Shown piece after piece: positions 49,561 through 58,570 of a stretch of 64,000 nucleotides of DNA; within the stretch, counting starts at the first letter, position 1, and each line of letters starts with the position of its first letter. A model generated the notes under the pieces. That model did no database searches, was not told where the DNA came from, and was given only the letters and a program-made list of their open reading frames with translations. Origin of the DNA: [Clostridium] innocuum (lineage in GTDB: Bacteria > Bacillota_I > Bacilli_A > Erysipelotrichales > Erysipelotrichaceae); contig CP048838.1 in the NCBI GenBank assembly GCA_012317185.1, forward strand, positions 2,232,001-2,296,000, read 5' to 3'. Position numbers and translations under genes: made by a program.

Positions 49561-50499
49561 ATGCAAAAAGAGATGAAAAGGGAGTATCCGATTCCCTTTC
49601 ACAATGATGTTTTTTTCAAGTATATGCTGATTGGAGAGGATGCAGGCTCTAAATTGCTGAGAAGCAGAATTATTGAAGAAATTTATGGATTGAAGGTTCA
49701 AAGAACCCAGGTGCTGAATCCGGAGCTGCTGCCGGAAGTCTTTTTCGGAAAACGAGCGGTTTTGGATGTTGTATTGGAGGATGAAACCGGTCACCTTTAT
49801 GATTTGGAGATGCAGGTATCCGGGTACACGAAGGAGGAACAGCTGCGTTTTCAGCAGTATGGCTACCGCCTGGTCGGAAGACAGCTGAAGCAGGGGGATG
49901 ATTACACAAAGCTGAAGCCGTTTTATCAGATTATCTTTATGAATTCGATGCCTAAAGCAGGAGGCCGCATGATTCGTCACTATACGGTAAAGGATGAAGA
50001 CAATCAGGAAGAACCAAACAATACTCTGCATCGCGCAATTGTGTTTTTACCGATGATCAGGCAGCGTGTGAAGGAGGTCGGGGGTATGGAAAACCTGACA
50101 GAATTTGAAACCTTCTGTTATGTGCTTGCATATAATCCGGATGATGCTATACTAAACATGAAGAGAAGGATGGTGAATGTGGCTATGGGAAAATATAATG
50201 CAATGCGTGAAGATGGCCCGTTATTCAGCTGGGCGGAATCGGTGGAGTTTGCGAATCGTGCAGTACAGGCAAATCTGAGAGAGCAAACTGCGGAAGCCAA
50301 AAGACAGGGAAAGGATGAGGGTCTTGACCAAGGCAAGAAAGCCTTATTAAAAGCACAGATTATCCATAAGTATGGAATCGATGATGGATGGGTGGATACC
50401 TTGTCCAACGCGCAGATTGATGCTGCCGTCATATGTATTCTGGAATGTGAAGCCTATCCCGACTTAAAGGAAAAGCTGAAGCATACCGCTGCGGAATAG
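49561..50499 (+). CDS. Rpn/YhgA-like PD-(D/E)XK nuclease family protein
   Basis: A 312-residue member of the Rpn / PDDEXK_2 transposase-like family. In E. coli, Rpn proteins promote RecA-independent recombination and have DNase activity. The N-terminal DVFFKYML marks the family. The nuclease core shows VLDVVLED followed by YDLEMQVSGYTKEEQ, giving the D-ExQ arrangement. The tail has a repeated Gln/Lys helix (AEAKRQGKDEGLDQGKK), often expanded or contracted in this family. Start at 49561 uses AAAGGAG, 12 nt away. It could be selfish or phage-defensive, but no partner gene is present. Confidence 0.82.
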   Translation: MQKEMKREYPIPFHNDVFFKYMLIGEDAGSKLLRSRIIEEIYGLKVQRTQVLNPELLPEVFFGKRAVLDVVLEDETGHLYDLEMQVSGYTKEEQLRFQQYGYRLVGRQLKQGDDYTKLKPFYQIIFMNSMPKAGGRMIRHYTVKDEDNQEEPNNTLHRAIVFLPMIRQRVKEVGGMENLTEFETFCYVLAYNPDDAILNMKRRMVNVAMGKYNAMREDGPLFSWAESVEFANRAVQANLREQTAEAKRQGKDEGLDQGKKALLKAQIIHKYGIDDGWVDTLSNAQIDAAVICILECEAYPDLKEKLKHTAAE

Positions 50500-50530
50500 A
50501 TCAAGTTCTCCTGTCTTTAAACGTTTATTC

Positions 50531-50562
50531 AAAAAAGAACCTGCCGCCTGACGGGTTCTTTT
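50531..50562. terminator. Bidirectional terminator between Rpn-like and ABC-F genes
   Basis: AAGAACC and GGTTCTT pair around a GC-rich loop, with A and T runs on both sides, between convergent genes. Confidence 0.75.
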
Positions 50563-50603
50563 CCTTACATTATAGCACCAGAGAATACACATCATCGAAT
50601 GCT

Positions 50604-52157
50604 TTACAGAATTTTTGTCGTCCATTCCTCCAGATTCCAGACCTCATCCACAATATCGCCATAGAAATCCGGGTCATGGGAAACCAGAAGGATCGTTCCC
50701 TTGTAGGCCTTCAATGCCCGCTTCAGCTCCTCCTTGGCATCCACATCCAGATGGTTGGTAGGCTCATCCAGCACTAAAACGTTATGCTCACGATTCATCA
50801 GCACGCAAAGACGAACCTTTGCCTGTTCTCCTCCGGAAAGCACACACATTCCGGATTCGATATGATCTGTCGTCAGTCCGCACTTTGCCAGAGCCGCACG
50901 TACCTCACCGTTTGTCATCGCCGGATACTCTTTCCAGAAATAATCCAGTGCACTCATGGATTCTCCGGCTTCCTCCTGCTCGAAAAAGCCGATGGATGCA
51001 TACGGGTCAACCTCAACGCTTCCGCTGACGCCTGGAATTCTGCCCATCAGCGTTTTCAGCAGTGTTGTCTTACCAAGACCGTTAACACCTTTTATCGCCA
51101 CCCGCATATTGCGCTCCAGCACCAGATGCATTGCTTTTGTCAGCGGTTCCTCATAGCCGATCACCAGTTCCCTTGCGTCGAAAATCACACGCCCCGGTGC
51201 GCGGTCCGATAAAAAGGAAAAGCTGGGCTTCACTTTTTCCTTTACCTTTTCGATACGATCCATCTTATCCAGCTTCTTCTGGCGGGAATGAGCCATGTTA
51301 CGCGTTGCAACACGCGCCTTGTTGCGGGCGATGAAATCCTCCAGATCGGCGATTTCCTTCTGCTGTTTTACATATGCCGCCTCCAGCTGGCGTTTCTTTA
51401 ACGCATGCTGTTCTAGAAAATAATCGTAATCTCCGACATACCGTGTCAGCTCACAGTTTTCAACATGATAAATAATGTTGACAACGCTGTTCAAGAACGG
51501 AATATCATGCGACACCAGAATAAATGCATGCTCATAGGAAATCAGAAAGTTCTTCAGCCATGCAATATGTCCCTCATCCAGATAGTTGGTCGGCTCATCC
51601 AGAATCAGAATCATCGGATTTTCCAGCAGCAGCTTGCATAACAGCACCTTGGAGCGCTGCCCTCCACTCAACATGGTAACATCCTTTTCCAGACCGATAT
51701 CCAGTAATCCAAGTCCCTGTGCGACCTCCTGTATTCTGGCATCAATCATATAGAAACCGCTGTGCTCCAGTATGTCCTGAATTTCCCCGACATCCTGCAA
51801 AAGCTCATTCATACACTCCTCACTGCAATCTCCCATCTCTTCATATTTCTGCAGCATTTCCGCTTCCAGCTCAAACAGATGGGAAAATGCATCCTGCAAT
51901 ACTTGGCGAATCGACTTTCCCTTCTCCAGAACCGTATGCTGATCCAGATAGCCTCGTGTGATTCTGCGGCACCAGGCAACACGCCCTTCCTCCGGAACCA
52001 GCTTTCCCGTCAGTATATTCAGAAAGGTTGATTTCCCTTCTCCGTTGGCTCCGACAAGACCAACATGCTCACCGCTCAGCAAACGAAAGGATACATTCTC
52101 CAGAATCTGTCTTCCACCGAAGCTGTGCGAAACATTTTCTACCGTAACAATACTCAT
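50604..52157 (-). CDS. ABC-F family ATPase (YbiT/YkpA type)
   Basis: A 517-residue soluble protein with two ABC domains and no membrane part. Domain 1 has GANGEGKST and LSGGQRSKVLL; domain 2 has GVNGLGKTT and LSGGEQAKVRL. Both Walker B motifs are LDEPTN. The charged linker (about residues 235-300) includes ARVATRNMAHSRQKKLDK, the P-site tRNA interaction motif region. Most ABC-F proteins act on the ribosome, and some give antibiotic protection; resistance cannot be inferred from sequence here. Start at 52157 uses GGAGG. Confidence 0.9.
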   Translation of the reverse strand: MSIVTVENVSHSFGGRQILENVSFRLLSGEHVGLVGANGEGKSTFLNILTGKLVPEEGRVAWCRRITRGYLDQHTVLEKGKSIRQVLQDAFSHLFELEAEMLQKYEEMGDCSEECMNELLQDVGEIQDILEHSGFYMIDARIQEVAQGLGLLDIGLEKDVTMLSGGQRSKVLLCKLLLENPMILILDEPTNYLDEGHIAWLKNFLISYEHAFILVSHDIPFLNSVVNIIYHVENCELTRYVGDYDYFLEQHALKKRQLEAAYVKQQKEIADLEDFIARNKARVATRNMAHSRQKKLDKMDRIEKVKEKVKPSFSFLSDRAPGRVIFDARELVIGYEEPLTKAMHLVLERNMRVAIKGVNGLGKTTLLKTLMGRIPGVSGSVEVDPYASIGFFEQEEAGESMSALDYFWKEYPAMTNGEVRAALAKCGLTTDHIESGMCVLSGGEQAKVRLCVLMNREHNVLVLDEPTNHLDVDAKEELKRALKAYKGTILLVSHDPDFYGDIVDEVWNLEEWTTKIL

Positions 52158-52602
52158 ACCTACCTCCACAATTCTTACCCTGACAAGTATACCATGTGCT
52201 CCATTTGTATGCAATCCTGCTTTCCGTTTGTAGAAGGCTTTACTACTCGAATGAAATCGTCAATACCAGTGATACGTTTATACAAATAAAGGCAGGCCGT
52301 TTTCGAATATAATTCCTGCCGAATACAATGCTTTTATAAGAAAGCAAATACGCCTCACCGTTTTGTATCAACTGGTTCCAAATGGCTTGATCAACATGCT
52401 TCATATGATAACATATGCTATGCTACTTCCAGAAACGGCTTTCACTGCCTTATTTCTTTCATATCCGTGTTGCTTCGACATATACTAACGAAAGCATATG
52501 CTGAATTTAGAAATATTTAAGAAAGAAATACGACAAAATTACAAAAGCGTAAGGCCCAAAGTCATTAGGATTTGCTATAATATACATATACGAGGTGATT
52601 TC
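52158..52602. other. Intergenic region between ABC-F and P-type ATPase genes
   Basis: No gene is supported in these 445 bp. A GGCAGG/CCTGCC hairpin lies near 52291-52316. A TGCTATAAT extended -10 for the ATPase lies near 52574-52582 with no clear -35. Confidence 0.5.
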
Positions 52603-54966
52603 ATGCACAGCAATGACGACAAACGAGAATGGATTGATCCAGCACAGGGTCTCAGCGATTCTCAGGTTCAGGAGCGTATTGATGCAGGCTGTGTCAATAC
52701 ACAGGATGAGCGCATTACCAAAAGCTATGAGGAAATATTCCGGGACAATGTTTTAACCCTGTTTAATCTGATCAATGCTATTCTGGCAGGATTGATTATT
52801 TTTATCGGCTCCTTTAAAAATCTGCTTTTTCTGGGGGTTGTAATTTCCAACCTGGTCATTGGTATCCTTCAGGAGATTCGAGCCAAGCGTGTATTGGACA
52901 AGCTGTCTTTGATTACGCAGCCCTATTTGAAGGTATTGCGCAACGGAAAAGAAATGGAACTGCATATGGATGATATCGTTCTGGATGATATTCTATGCCT
53001 TTCCACCGGCTCTCAGGTATGCGCCGACGCTATGGTTGTTGAGGGACGTCTGGAGGTTAACGAATCCCTGGTTACAGGAGAATCGGATATCATCGTCAAG
53101 CATACGCACGATACCCTGTATTCCGGCAGCTTTGTCGTCAGCGGACAGGCCAAGGTACAGGTACAGCATGTCGGCAAGGATAATTATGCCGCTACGATTA
53201 TGAAGGATGCAAAAACATTTAAAAAGCATAAATCACAGCTGCGGGATTCCATTAACTTCATAATTAAAACCATCGGTATTATCATTATTCCCGTTGGCAT
53301 TCTGCTGTTTTCAAAGCAGTTTTTTCTGACTGAGAGCACTCTGCCGCAGGCGATCGTATCTACGGTTGCGGCATTGCTGGGAATGATACCGGAGGGCCTT
53401 GTTTTACTGACAAGCGTTGCACTGGCGGTTGGCTCCATCAATCTGGCGAAGCGCAAAACGCTGGTGCAGGAGCTGTACTGCATTGAAACACTGGCACGCG
53501 TGGATACCCTGTGTCTGGATAAGACAGGAACCATAACGGAAGGCAATATGCAGGTGGAGCGTATCCAGGCACTGAACGCAGACGAGAAGGAAATCCTTTT
53601 GATTCTTGCAAATATGATGGATGCTCTGCAGGATGATAATGCAACTGCTCAGGCGATTCGCAGGCATACACCGCAGGAATATGAAGCATTTCGCGTATTA
53701 CATACCCTTCCCTTCTCCAGTGCAAGAAAGCTGAGTGCCGTAAGCTTTGAAAATCGCGGAACCTATATCATGGGTGCCTATGAATTTGTCAACGGCAGTG
53801 AAAATGCAGAGCTGCAGGCTGAAATTGATAAACAGGCCAGTCTTGGAAACAGGGTGCTGGTACTGGCACACAGCAAGGAAGCTATGGAACAGGAGCCTGC
53901 CAAGAACAATACAGTGATCGCTTTGATTCTGCTGAGTGATCCCATCCGGTTGGAGGCACCGCAAACCCTGGATTACTTTCTGTCGCAGGGGGTTGATGTC
54001 AAGGTTATCAGCGGGGATGATCCACGCACGGTTCATGAAATCGCACATAAGGCTAATCTGAAAAATTATGAGCGCTATGTGGATGCCAGCACCTTAAAGG
54101 ATGAGGATATTCCGGAAGCAGTGAAAGACTATACCGTTTTCGGTCGTGTTTCACCGATGCAGAAAAAGCTGATGATTCGCGCTCTAAAGGAACAGGGGCA
54201 TATTACGGCAATGATAGGAGACGGTGTCAATGATGTCATGGCCTTAAAGGAAGCGGATTGCAGCATCTCTGTTGCACAGGGAAGCGAGGCAGCAAAGAAC
54301 ATCGCCAATCTGGTTTTACTGGACAACAATTTTGCGAGTATGCCGCATATCGTGGACGAGGGCCGAAGAGTCATCAACAATATTCAGCGTGCCGCTTCCC
54401 TGTTTCTTGTGAAAACGACATTTTCAACCATCCTCAGTATTTTAACCCTTTTCTTCATGAGCCGCTATCCGTTTGAGCCGATTCAGCTTACACTGATATC
54501 CTCCTGTACAATTGGTATTCCTTCCTTCTTCCTGGCACTGGAAGCCAATCATGCCCGTGTTGAGGGAAACTTTCTAATCAATGTACTGGGCCGTGCCTTT
54601 CCCGGAGCACTGTGTGTCGTCCTCAGTATCCTTTATGTCAATATATCCTCTTTGTTTTTTCAAATGACGCCGGCTGCTATGTCCACTATGTGTGTCCTGC
54701 TGACCGGTACCAGCTCACTCATTGTGCTGTATCGGGTGTGTACGCCGTTTACGAGAAAGCGTCTGCTGATTTTCTCCACTATGACCGCACTCTTTATCGT
54801 ATGCATCGTCTTTTTACCGGGTATTTTCTCTCTGGTACGGCTGAGCTATATGCAGTTTGTATTGACCGGTGCCGGTATGGCCGCCATACCGTTTGTCATG
54901 GATTTCTTTTTCCGCTTCGGAAACCGCTTCAAGCTAAAGGAGCGTCTGCTTAAGGTCGGCAGATAG
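52603..54966 (+). CDS. P-type cation ATPase, CtpE-like
   Basis: A 787-residue P-type ATPase with the TGES loop (158-161), phosphorylation motif DKTGT starting at Asp306, and hinge GDGVNDV (539-545). The membrane motif GMIPEGLVLLTSVALAVGS, followed by TLVQELYCIETLARVD, is like Mycobacterium CtpE, which moves calcium. The heavy-metal CPx motif and metal-binding N-domain are absent. Eight to ten helices are expected. The start at 52603 (MHSNDDK) uses AGGTGA. It stands alone, so substrate is inferred only from family. Confidence 0.88.
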   Translation: MHSNDDKREWIDPAQGLSDSQVQERIDAGCVNTQDERITKSYEEIFRDNVLTLFNLINAILAGLIIFIGSFKNLLFLGVVISNLVIGILQEIRAKRVLDKLSLITQPYLKVLRNGKEMELHMDDIVLDDILCLSTGSQVCADAMVVEGRLEVNESLVTGESDIIVKHTHDTLYSGSFVVSGQAKVQVQHVGKDNYAATIMKDAKTFKKHKSQLRDSINFIIKTIGIIIIPVGILLFSKQFFLTESTLPQAIVSTVAALLGMIPEGLVLLTSVALAVGSINLAKRKTLVQELYCIETLARVDTLCLDKTGTITEGNMQVERIQALNADEKEILLILANMMDALQDDNATAQAIRRHTPQEYEAFRVLHTLPFSSARKLSAVSFENRGTYIMGAYEFVNGSENAELQAEIDKQASLGNRVLVLAHSKEAMEQEPAKNNTVIALILLSDPIRLEAPQTLDYFLSQGVDVKVISGDDPRTVHEIAHKANLKNYERYVDASTLKDEDIPEAVKDYTVFGRVSPMQKKLMIRALKEQGHITAMIGDGVNDVMALKEADCSISVAQGSEAAKNIANLVLLDNNFASMPHIVDEGRRVINNIQRAASLFLVKTTFSTILSILTLFFMSRYPFEPIQLTLISSCTIGIPSFFLALEANHARVEGNFLINVLGRAFPGALCVVLSILYVNISSLFFQMTPAAMSTMCVLLTGTSSLIVLYRVCTPFTRKRLLIFSTMTALFIVCIVFLPGIFSLVRLSYMQFVLTGAGMAAIPFVMDFFFRFGNRFKLKERLLKVGR

Positions 54967-55032
54967 CAAGAGTTAAGCAAAGCGGATAGCGTGCATCCCT
55001 TCATGAAAGACCTCAAGCTGTCAGGTGGATAC

Positions 55033-55090
55033 AAAAAAAGGAAATCACGAACTGATCGTTCCATCACAATCGTTTCGGATTTCCTCTTTT
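55033..55090. terminator. Bidirectional terminator between ATPase and exporter genes
   Basis: GGAAATC-CGAA pairs with TTCG-GATTTCC across a long loop, with A-rich left and T-rich right flanks. It lies between convergent genes. Confidence 0.75.
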
Positions 55091-55134
55091 AGGACAAGGC
55101 GAGGAAGAGCTTGTTATGGCTCCTCCTCTTTTTA

Positions 55135-56337
55135 TTATGGCTGCATACTGGTATCCTCCAAGGCATCCTGCGTGCGGCGGCTTTTCATAATCACCAGCGC
55201 GATACACAGGAAGGCTGCAGCAAACAGCAGCAGAATTCCATAGGTCATAAAGGCTTCCTGCAGCAGCGCATCCCCTACATGGACTGCCGAGGTCAAAGCA
55301 TCATTCAGCTTCACATACCAGTAGCTTGGCAGAAAACGGGATATAACGAGAATATTCTCGCCAATCATACTCAGCGGTACAAAGGCACCGCACAGAAAGC
55401 TGGAGCCCAGCCCGACAATATTACTGATGCCATTCAGCATATCATCCGGATGCTTGCTCTTTGTGGATATCACACAGAACATAAAGGACATGGAAACACA
55501 CATCAGCATGAATACAAATGCATTGATAATTTCCAGCAAGCCTCCCAGTGTCATCATGGAGTCCCACACCATCCCAAGAATCATCAGCATCATAAGCCCC
55601 CATAACGCGATACCTACGGACAGATTACAGAACACCAGCTGCAGATTCATACGATTCTGTGATACCGGAGCAAGCAGATTCCGTTTGGTAATCTCCGCAT
55701 CGAAAAAGGAATGCATCGTTAAACCGATCAGAAGAATGGTTATGACAAGCATGATATAGGAACCATAATTGAAATATGCACCACGCAGCATGGAGGAGGT
55801 GGCAACCTCTTCAGAATCTGACATTCTCACCTCGGCTGCGGTATTCAGGTTTTTCTGTACGCGTATATGCAAATCTGAAATTTCCTGCTTTGGATAAAGC
55901 TGCTCATACGCATGCATGGTATCCAGATATTTATTGATTGTCTGCTGAAGCAGTACACCGTTCACATCGTCCGGGCGCTGGTTCATGGAAACCGCTTCCT
56001 TCCCGGATGCGAACTCCTCTTCAAAGCCCTCAGGAATCGTTATGATAGCGGACACATCTGCATAGAACAGTGCATCCTGTGCATCGCTGTTCGATACATT
56101 TTTATGCTTGATATTCGCCTGTGTGCCGAGATAGGTTAACAGGCCTTCACTCAGACTGCTGCCATCCCGGTCAAGAACGGCGATATTCGGCTTTGATCCC
56201 TCATACATCTTAATATCACTGCGCTCAGATGCAGACATGCCAAACACAAAGAAGACGGTGAAGAAGATGGACATATAGATCATCAGCGTCAGCCAATGTG
56301 ATTTCATAATTTTATAATAAACCTTTAAGACACTCAT
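55135..56337 (-). CDS. ABC-2 exporter permease, LnrN-like
   Basis: A 400-residue membrane protein. One N-terminal helix (about residues 18-34) is followed by a large extracytoplasmic domain (about 40-185) and five C-terminal helices, the classical layout of ABC2_membrane_3 exporters. It pairs with the permease directly upstream, the two genes touching without a gap. In B. subtilis the LnrLMN exporter expels linearmycin-type polyenes and is driven by LnrJK; the arrangement here is similar. Substrate unknown. Confidence 0.85.
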   Translation of the reverse strand: MSVLKVYYKIMKSHWLTLMIYMSIFFTVFFVFGMSASERSDIKMYEGSKPNIAVLDRDGSSLSEGLLTYLGTQANIKHKNVSNSDAQDALFYADVSAIITIPEGFEEEFASGKEAVSMNQRPDDVNGVLLQQTINKYLDTMHAYEQLYPKQEISDLHIRVQKNLNTAAEVRMSDSEEVATSSMLRGAYFNYGSYIMLVITILLIGLTMHSFFDAEITKRNLLAPVSQNRMNLQLVFCNLSVGIALWGLMMLMILGMVWDSMMTLGGLLEIINAFVFMLMCVSMSFMFCVISTKSKHPDDMLNGISNIVGLGSSFLCGAFVPLSMIGENILVISRFLPSYWYVKLNDALTSAVHVGDALLQEAFMTYGILLLFAAAFLCIALVIMKSRRTQDALEDTSMQP

Positions 56338-57471
56338 TTAACGCACCCCCAGACTGTGATAGCTCTTCCTGCTGAGTGCACGGAAGCTGATCAGATAGCA
56401 TACCATCGTAAATCCTGCAAGCAATGCCAGATTAAAGAAATAGCGCTCGCCTACACCATAGTAGTACAGGGAATACAGCCCATCCGTAATCATATTCACC
56501 GGATTGATATAGGTTAAAAACGGAGCATATTCCTGTACATAATATTTCAGCTGTACCGCCATCATACCGGCAAGCGCACTGCAGATCAGTGTGATAGAGG
56601 TCATGATCCCCGTCTTGCCATCCGGAGGTATCTTGCTAGTGATACTGCCAATCAGAATGCCAAAAGCATTTCCGGCAAAGGCTCCCAGCACCATCATGAG
56701 GAAGACATAGCCAAGCTGTGATCCAAAGGATACGTCCAGAATGAAATACATATAGGCAAACTGGATGAGCAGAAAGACAATTTGAATCGCTATATCAATC
56801 ATAAAATCCGCAAGCAGTGCCTTTCCCTTGTGCAATGGTGATACTGCCAGGCGTGCTGCACGTTCGCTTTGATTCGCCTGCAGCTCATACATGGAATTGA
56901 TTGCCCAGTATCCGCCAAACATGGCGTTCATTGCCAGGACAGTATAGAAGAAGACGGAGGACAGATCTGTATGATCTGTGTTCGCTTCCTTCACATGAGA
57001 GGCTGTCTGTGTGAACAGTGCAGATACAGCGGAGCCATCGGGATATTGCTGCATCGCCTCCTCCACCAGATGGATTTTCTGGCTGTATTCATCAAAGAAG
57101 GTTTTTGTGATTGTCTGATCCAGACCGTTTTGATTCACAGTGATTGCAATCGGATCCTGCAGCTTTACAACCGCGCTGACCTTATCCTCCTTCAACAGCT
57201 GCTTTGCCTGTTCCTCACCAACATAGCTCACCTTGAACAAAGCAGTATCCCCCTGCCTGACATCCTTGAGAACGGCTTTAAGCTGTAACAAATCCTTTTG
57301 CTCGACGACAGCGATTGGAACCGTTTGAAAGGTATCCACCGTATAGGCATCCTTCAATACCATTCCAAAGAAGGTTGTCAGCAGCATGGGAAATATCAAT
57401 GTCCAAAACAGCAGTACTCTGTTTCGAATCATCAGGCGAAACCTGTATTTCAGTAAATGCAGCATATTCAC
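56338..57471 (-). CDS. ABC-2 exporter permease, LnrM-like
   Basis: A 377-residue paralogue of the downstream permease with the same layout: helix 1 near residues 20-38, an external domain to about 165, then five helices, ending in basic RKSYHSLGVR. The heteromeric pair would form the membrane part of one exporter. It lies 6 bp after the ATPase gene. Confidence 0.85.
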   Translation of the reverse strand: MNMLHLLKYRFRLMIRNRVLLFWTLIFPMLLTTFFGMVLKDAYTVDTFQTVPIAVVEQKDLLQLKAVLKDVRQGDTALFKVSYVGEEQAKQLLKEDKVSAVVKLQDPIAITVNQNGLDQTITKTFFDEYSQKIHLVEEAMQQYPDGSAVSALFTQTASHVKEANTDHTDLSSVFFYTVLAMNAMFGGYWAINSMYELQANQSERAARLAVSPLHKGKALLADFMIDIAIQIVFLLIQFAYMYFILDVSFGSQLGYVFLMMVLGAFAGNAFGILIGSITSKIPPDGKTGIMTSITLICSALAGMMAVQLKYYVQEYAPFLTYINPVNMITDGLYSLYYYGVGERYFFNLALLAGFTMVCYLISFRALSRKSYHSLGVR

Positions 57472-57477
57472 CCCTCC

Positions 57478-58410
57478 TTAATCCCGCAGCTGTTTTCCTG
57501 TGATTTCCAGGAAGACATCATTTAAGGTCGGCTGCTGGGAATACACCTTGCCATAGGTGATATTCTCCTGTGTGAAGTAATCCAGCAGATTGGCCAGATT
57601 GCGTTTTCCTTCAGTAAACTTAACCTGCAGAACATTGGCATTGTACTGTACGGAGAACACATTTGCGATATCCTGAATATCCTGTACCTGCTGCTCCTGC
57701 AGCTTCACCTGCTCCACTTCGATCTTTTCCTTCATCATAATGCCGGCCTTCAGCTCCTCCTTGGAGCCAGCCGCAATGGTTTTTCCCTTGTCGATGATGA
57801 TGATGCGACTGCAAATTTCTTCAACCTCTTCCATATAATGAGAGGTATACACAATGGTTGCCCCCTGCGCATTCAGGCGCCGTATACCCTCCAGTATCGC
57901 ATTACGGCTCTGTGGATCGACTGCGACCGTCGGCTCATCCATGAAAATGAGCTTTGGCTGATGTGCAATTCCACAGGCGATATTCAACCTTCTCAGTAAA
58001 CCGCCGCTCAGCTTACCCGGTCGGAATTTACGAAATTCCTCCAATGAAACAAAACGTATTGCCTCATCCACAAGTGTTTTACGCTTTGCCTTATCACTGA
58101 CATACAGACCGCAAAAGTAATTGATGTTGTCCTCGACGCTCAGCTCATGAAAAACTGCTACGTTTTGCGGAACCACACCGATTTGCTGTTTCAAATCGTA
58201 GCTGTCCACTTTCATCTGCTTTCCGAAAATGCGGATGTCTCCCTTGTCATATGTTAACAGAGCCAGCATACAGTTGATTGCCGTTGTTTTTCCGCTTCCG
58301 TTCGGTCCCAGAAGTCCCAGAATTTCACCTTCCTCAACCTCCAGCCGGAAATGATCCAGCGCAATCAGCTCCTTGTATCGTTTCACCAGATTGTTTACTT
58401 CAATAATCAT
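57478..58410 (-). CDS. ABC exporter ATP-binding protein, LnrL-like
   Basis: A 310-residue ATPase. Walker A GPNGSGKTT and signature LSGGLLRRLN are followed by Walker B LIFMDEPTVAVDP and VYTSHYMEE. The extra C-terminal domain ends KVYSQQPTLNDVFLEITGKQLRD, as in DrrA/LnrL-type drug exporters. First gene of the three-gene exporter operon, divergent from its two-component system. Substrate unknown. Confidence 0.88.
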   Translation of the reverse strand: MIIEVNNLVKRYKELIALDHFRLEVEEGEILGLLGPNGSGKTTAINCMLALLTYDKGDIRIFGKQMKVDSYDLKQQIGVVPQNVAVFHELSVEDNINYFCGLYVSDKAKRKTLVDEAIRFVSLEEFRKFRPGKLSGGLLRRLNIACGIAHQPKLIFMDEPTVAVDPQSRNAILEGIRRLNAQGATIVYTSHYMEEVEEICSRIIIIDKGKTIAAGSKEELKAGIMMKEKIEVEQVKLQEQQVQDIQDIANVFSVQYNANVLQVKFTEGKRNLANLLDYFTQENITYGKVYSQQPTLNDVFLEITGKQLRD

Positions 58411-58436
58411 GATGCTCCCTCCTTGTCCTTGTCTAT

Positions 58437-58465
58437 ATTATAGGGAATCCGGTAAATTTTCGGTA
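58437..58465 (-). promoter_or_regulatory. Exporter operon promoter with 11-bp direct repeat
   Basis: A TATAAT -10 (58437-58442, minus strand) has no good -35. TACCG occurs twice 11 bp apart (58450-58454 and 58461-58465), over the -35 region. This fits activation by a response regulator. Confidence 0.5.
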
Positions 58466-58485
58466 GTGTATATCTTCACATTCGG

Positions 58486-58503
58486 ATATGACAGATGTCA
58501 TAT
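58486..58503. promoter_or_regulatory. Inverted-repeat operator candidate in the lnr-like divergent region
   Basis: ATATGACA-GA-TGTCATAT is a perfect 8+8 inverted repeat midway between the two operons. NarL-type regulators commonly bind such sites, so the neighbouring regulator is the likely ligand. Confidence 0.55.
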
Positions 58504-58517
58504 TCATGCATGACAAA

Positions 58518-58546
58518 TTGTATCTGTCCCAAAACAATGGTAAAAT
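58518..58546 (+). promoter_or_regulatory. Sigma-A-type promoter of the two-component genes
   Basis: TTGTAT (58518-58523) and TAAAAT (58541-58546) are 17 bp apart, 25 bp before the kinase start. Confidence 0.55.
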
Positions 58547-58570
58547 AGAGACAGAACAGGAGGAGAAGCC

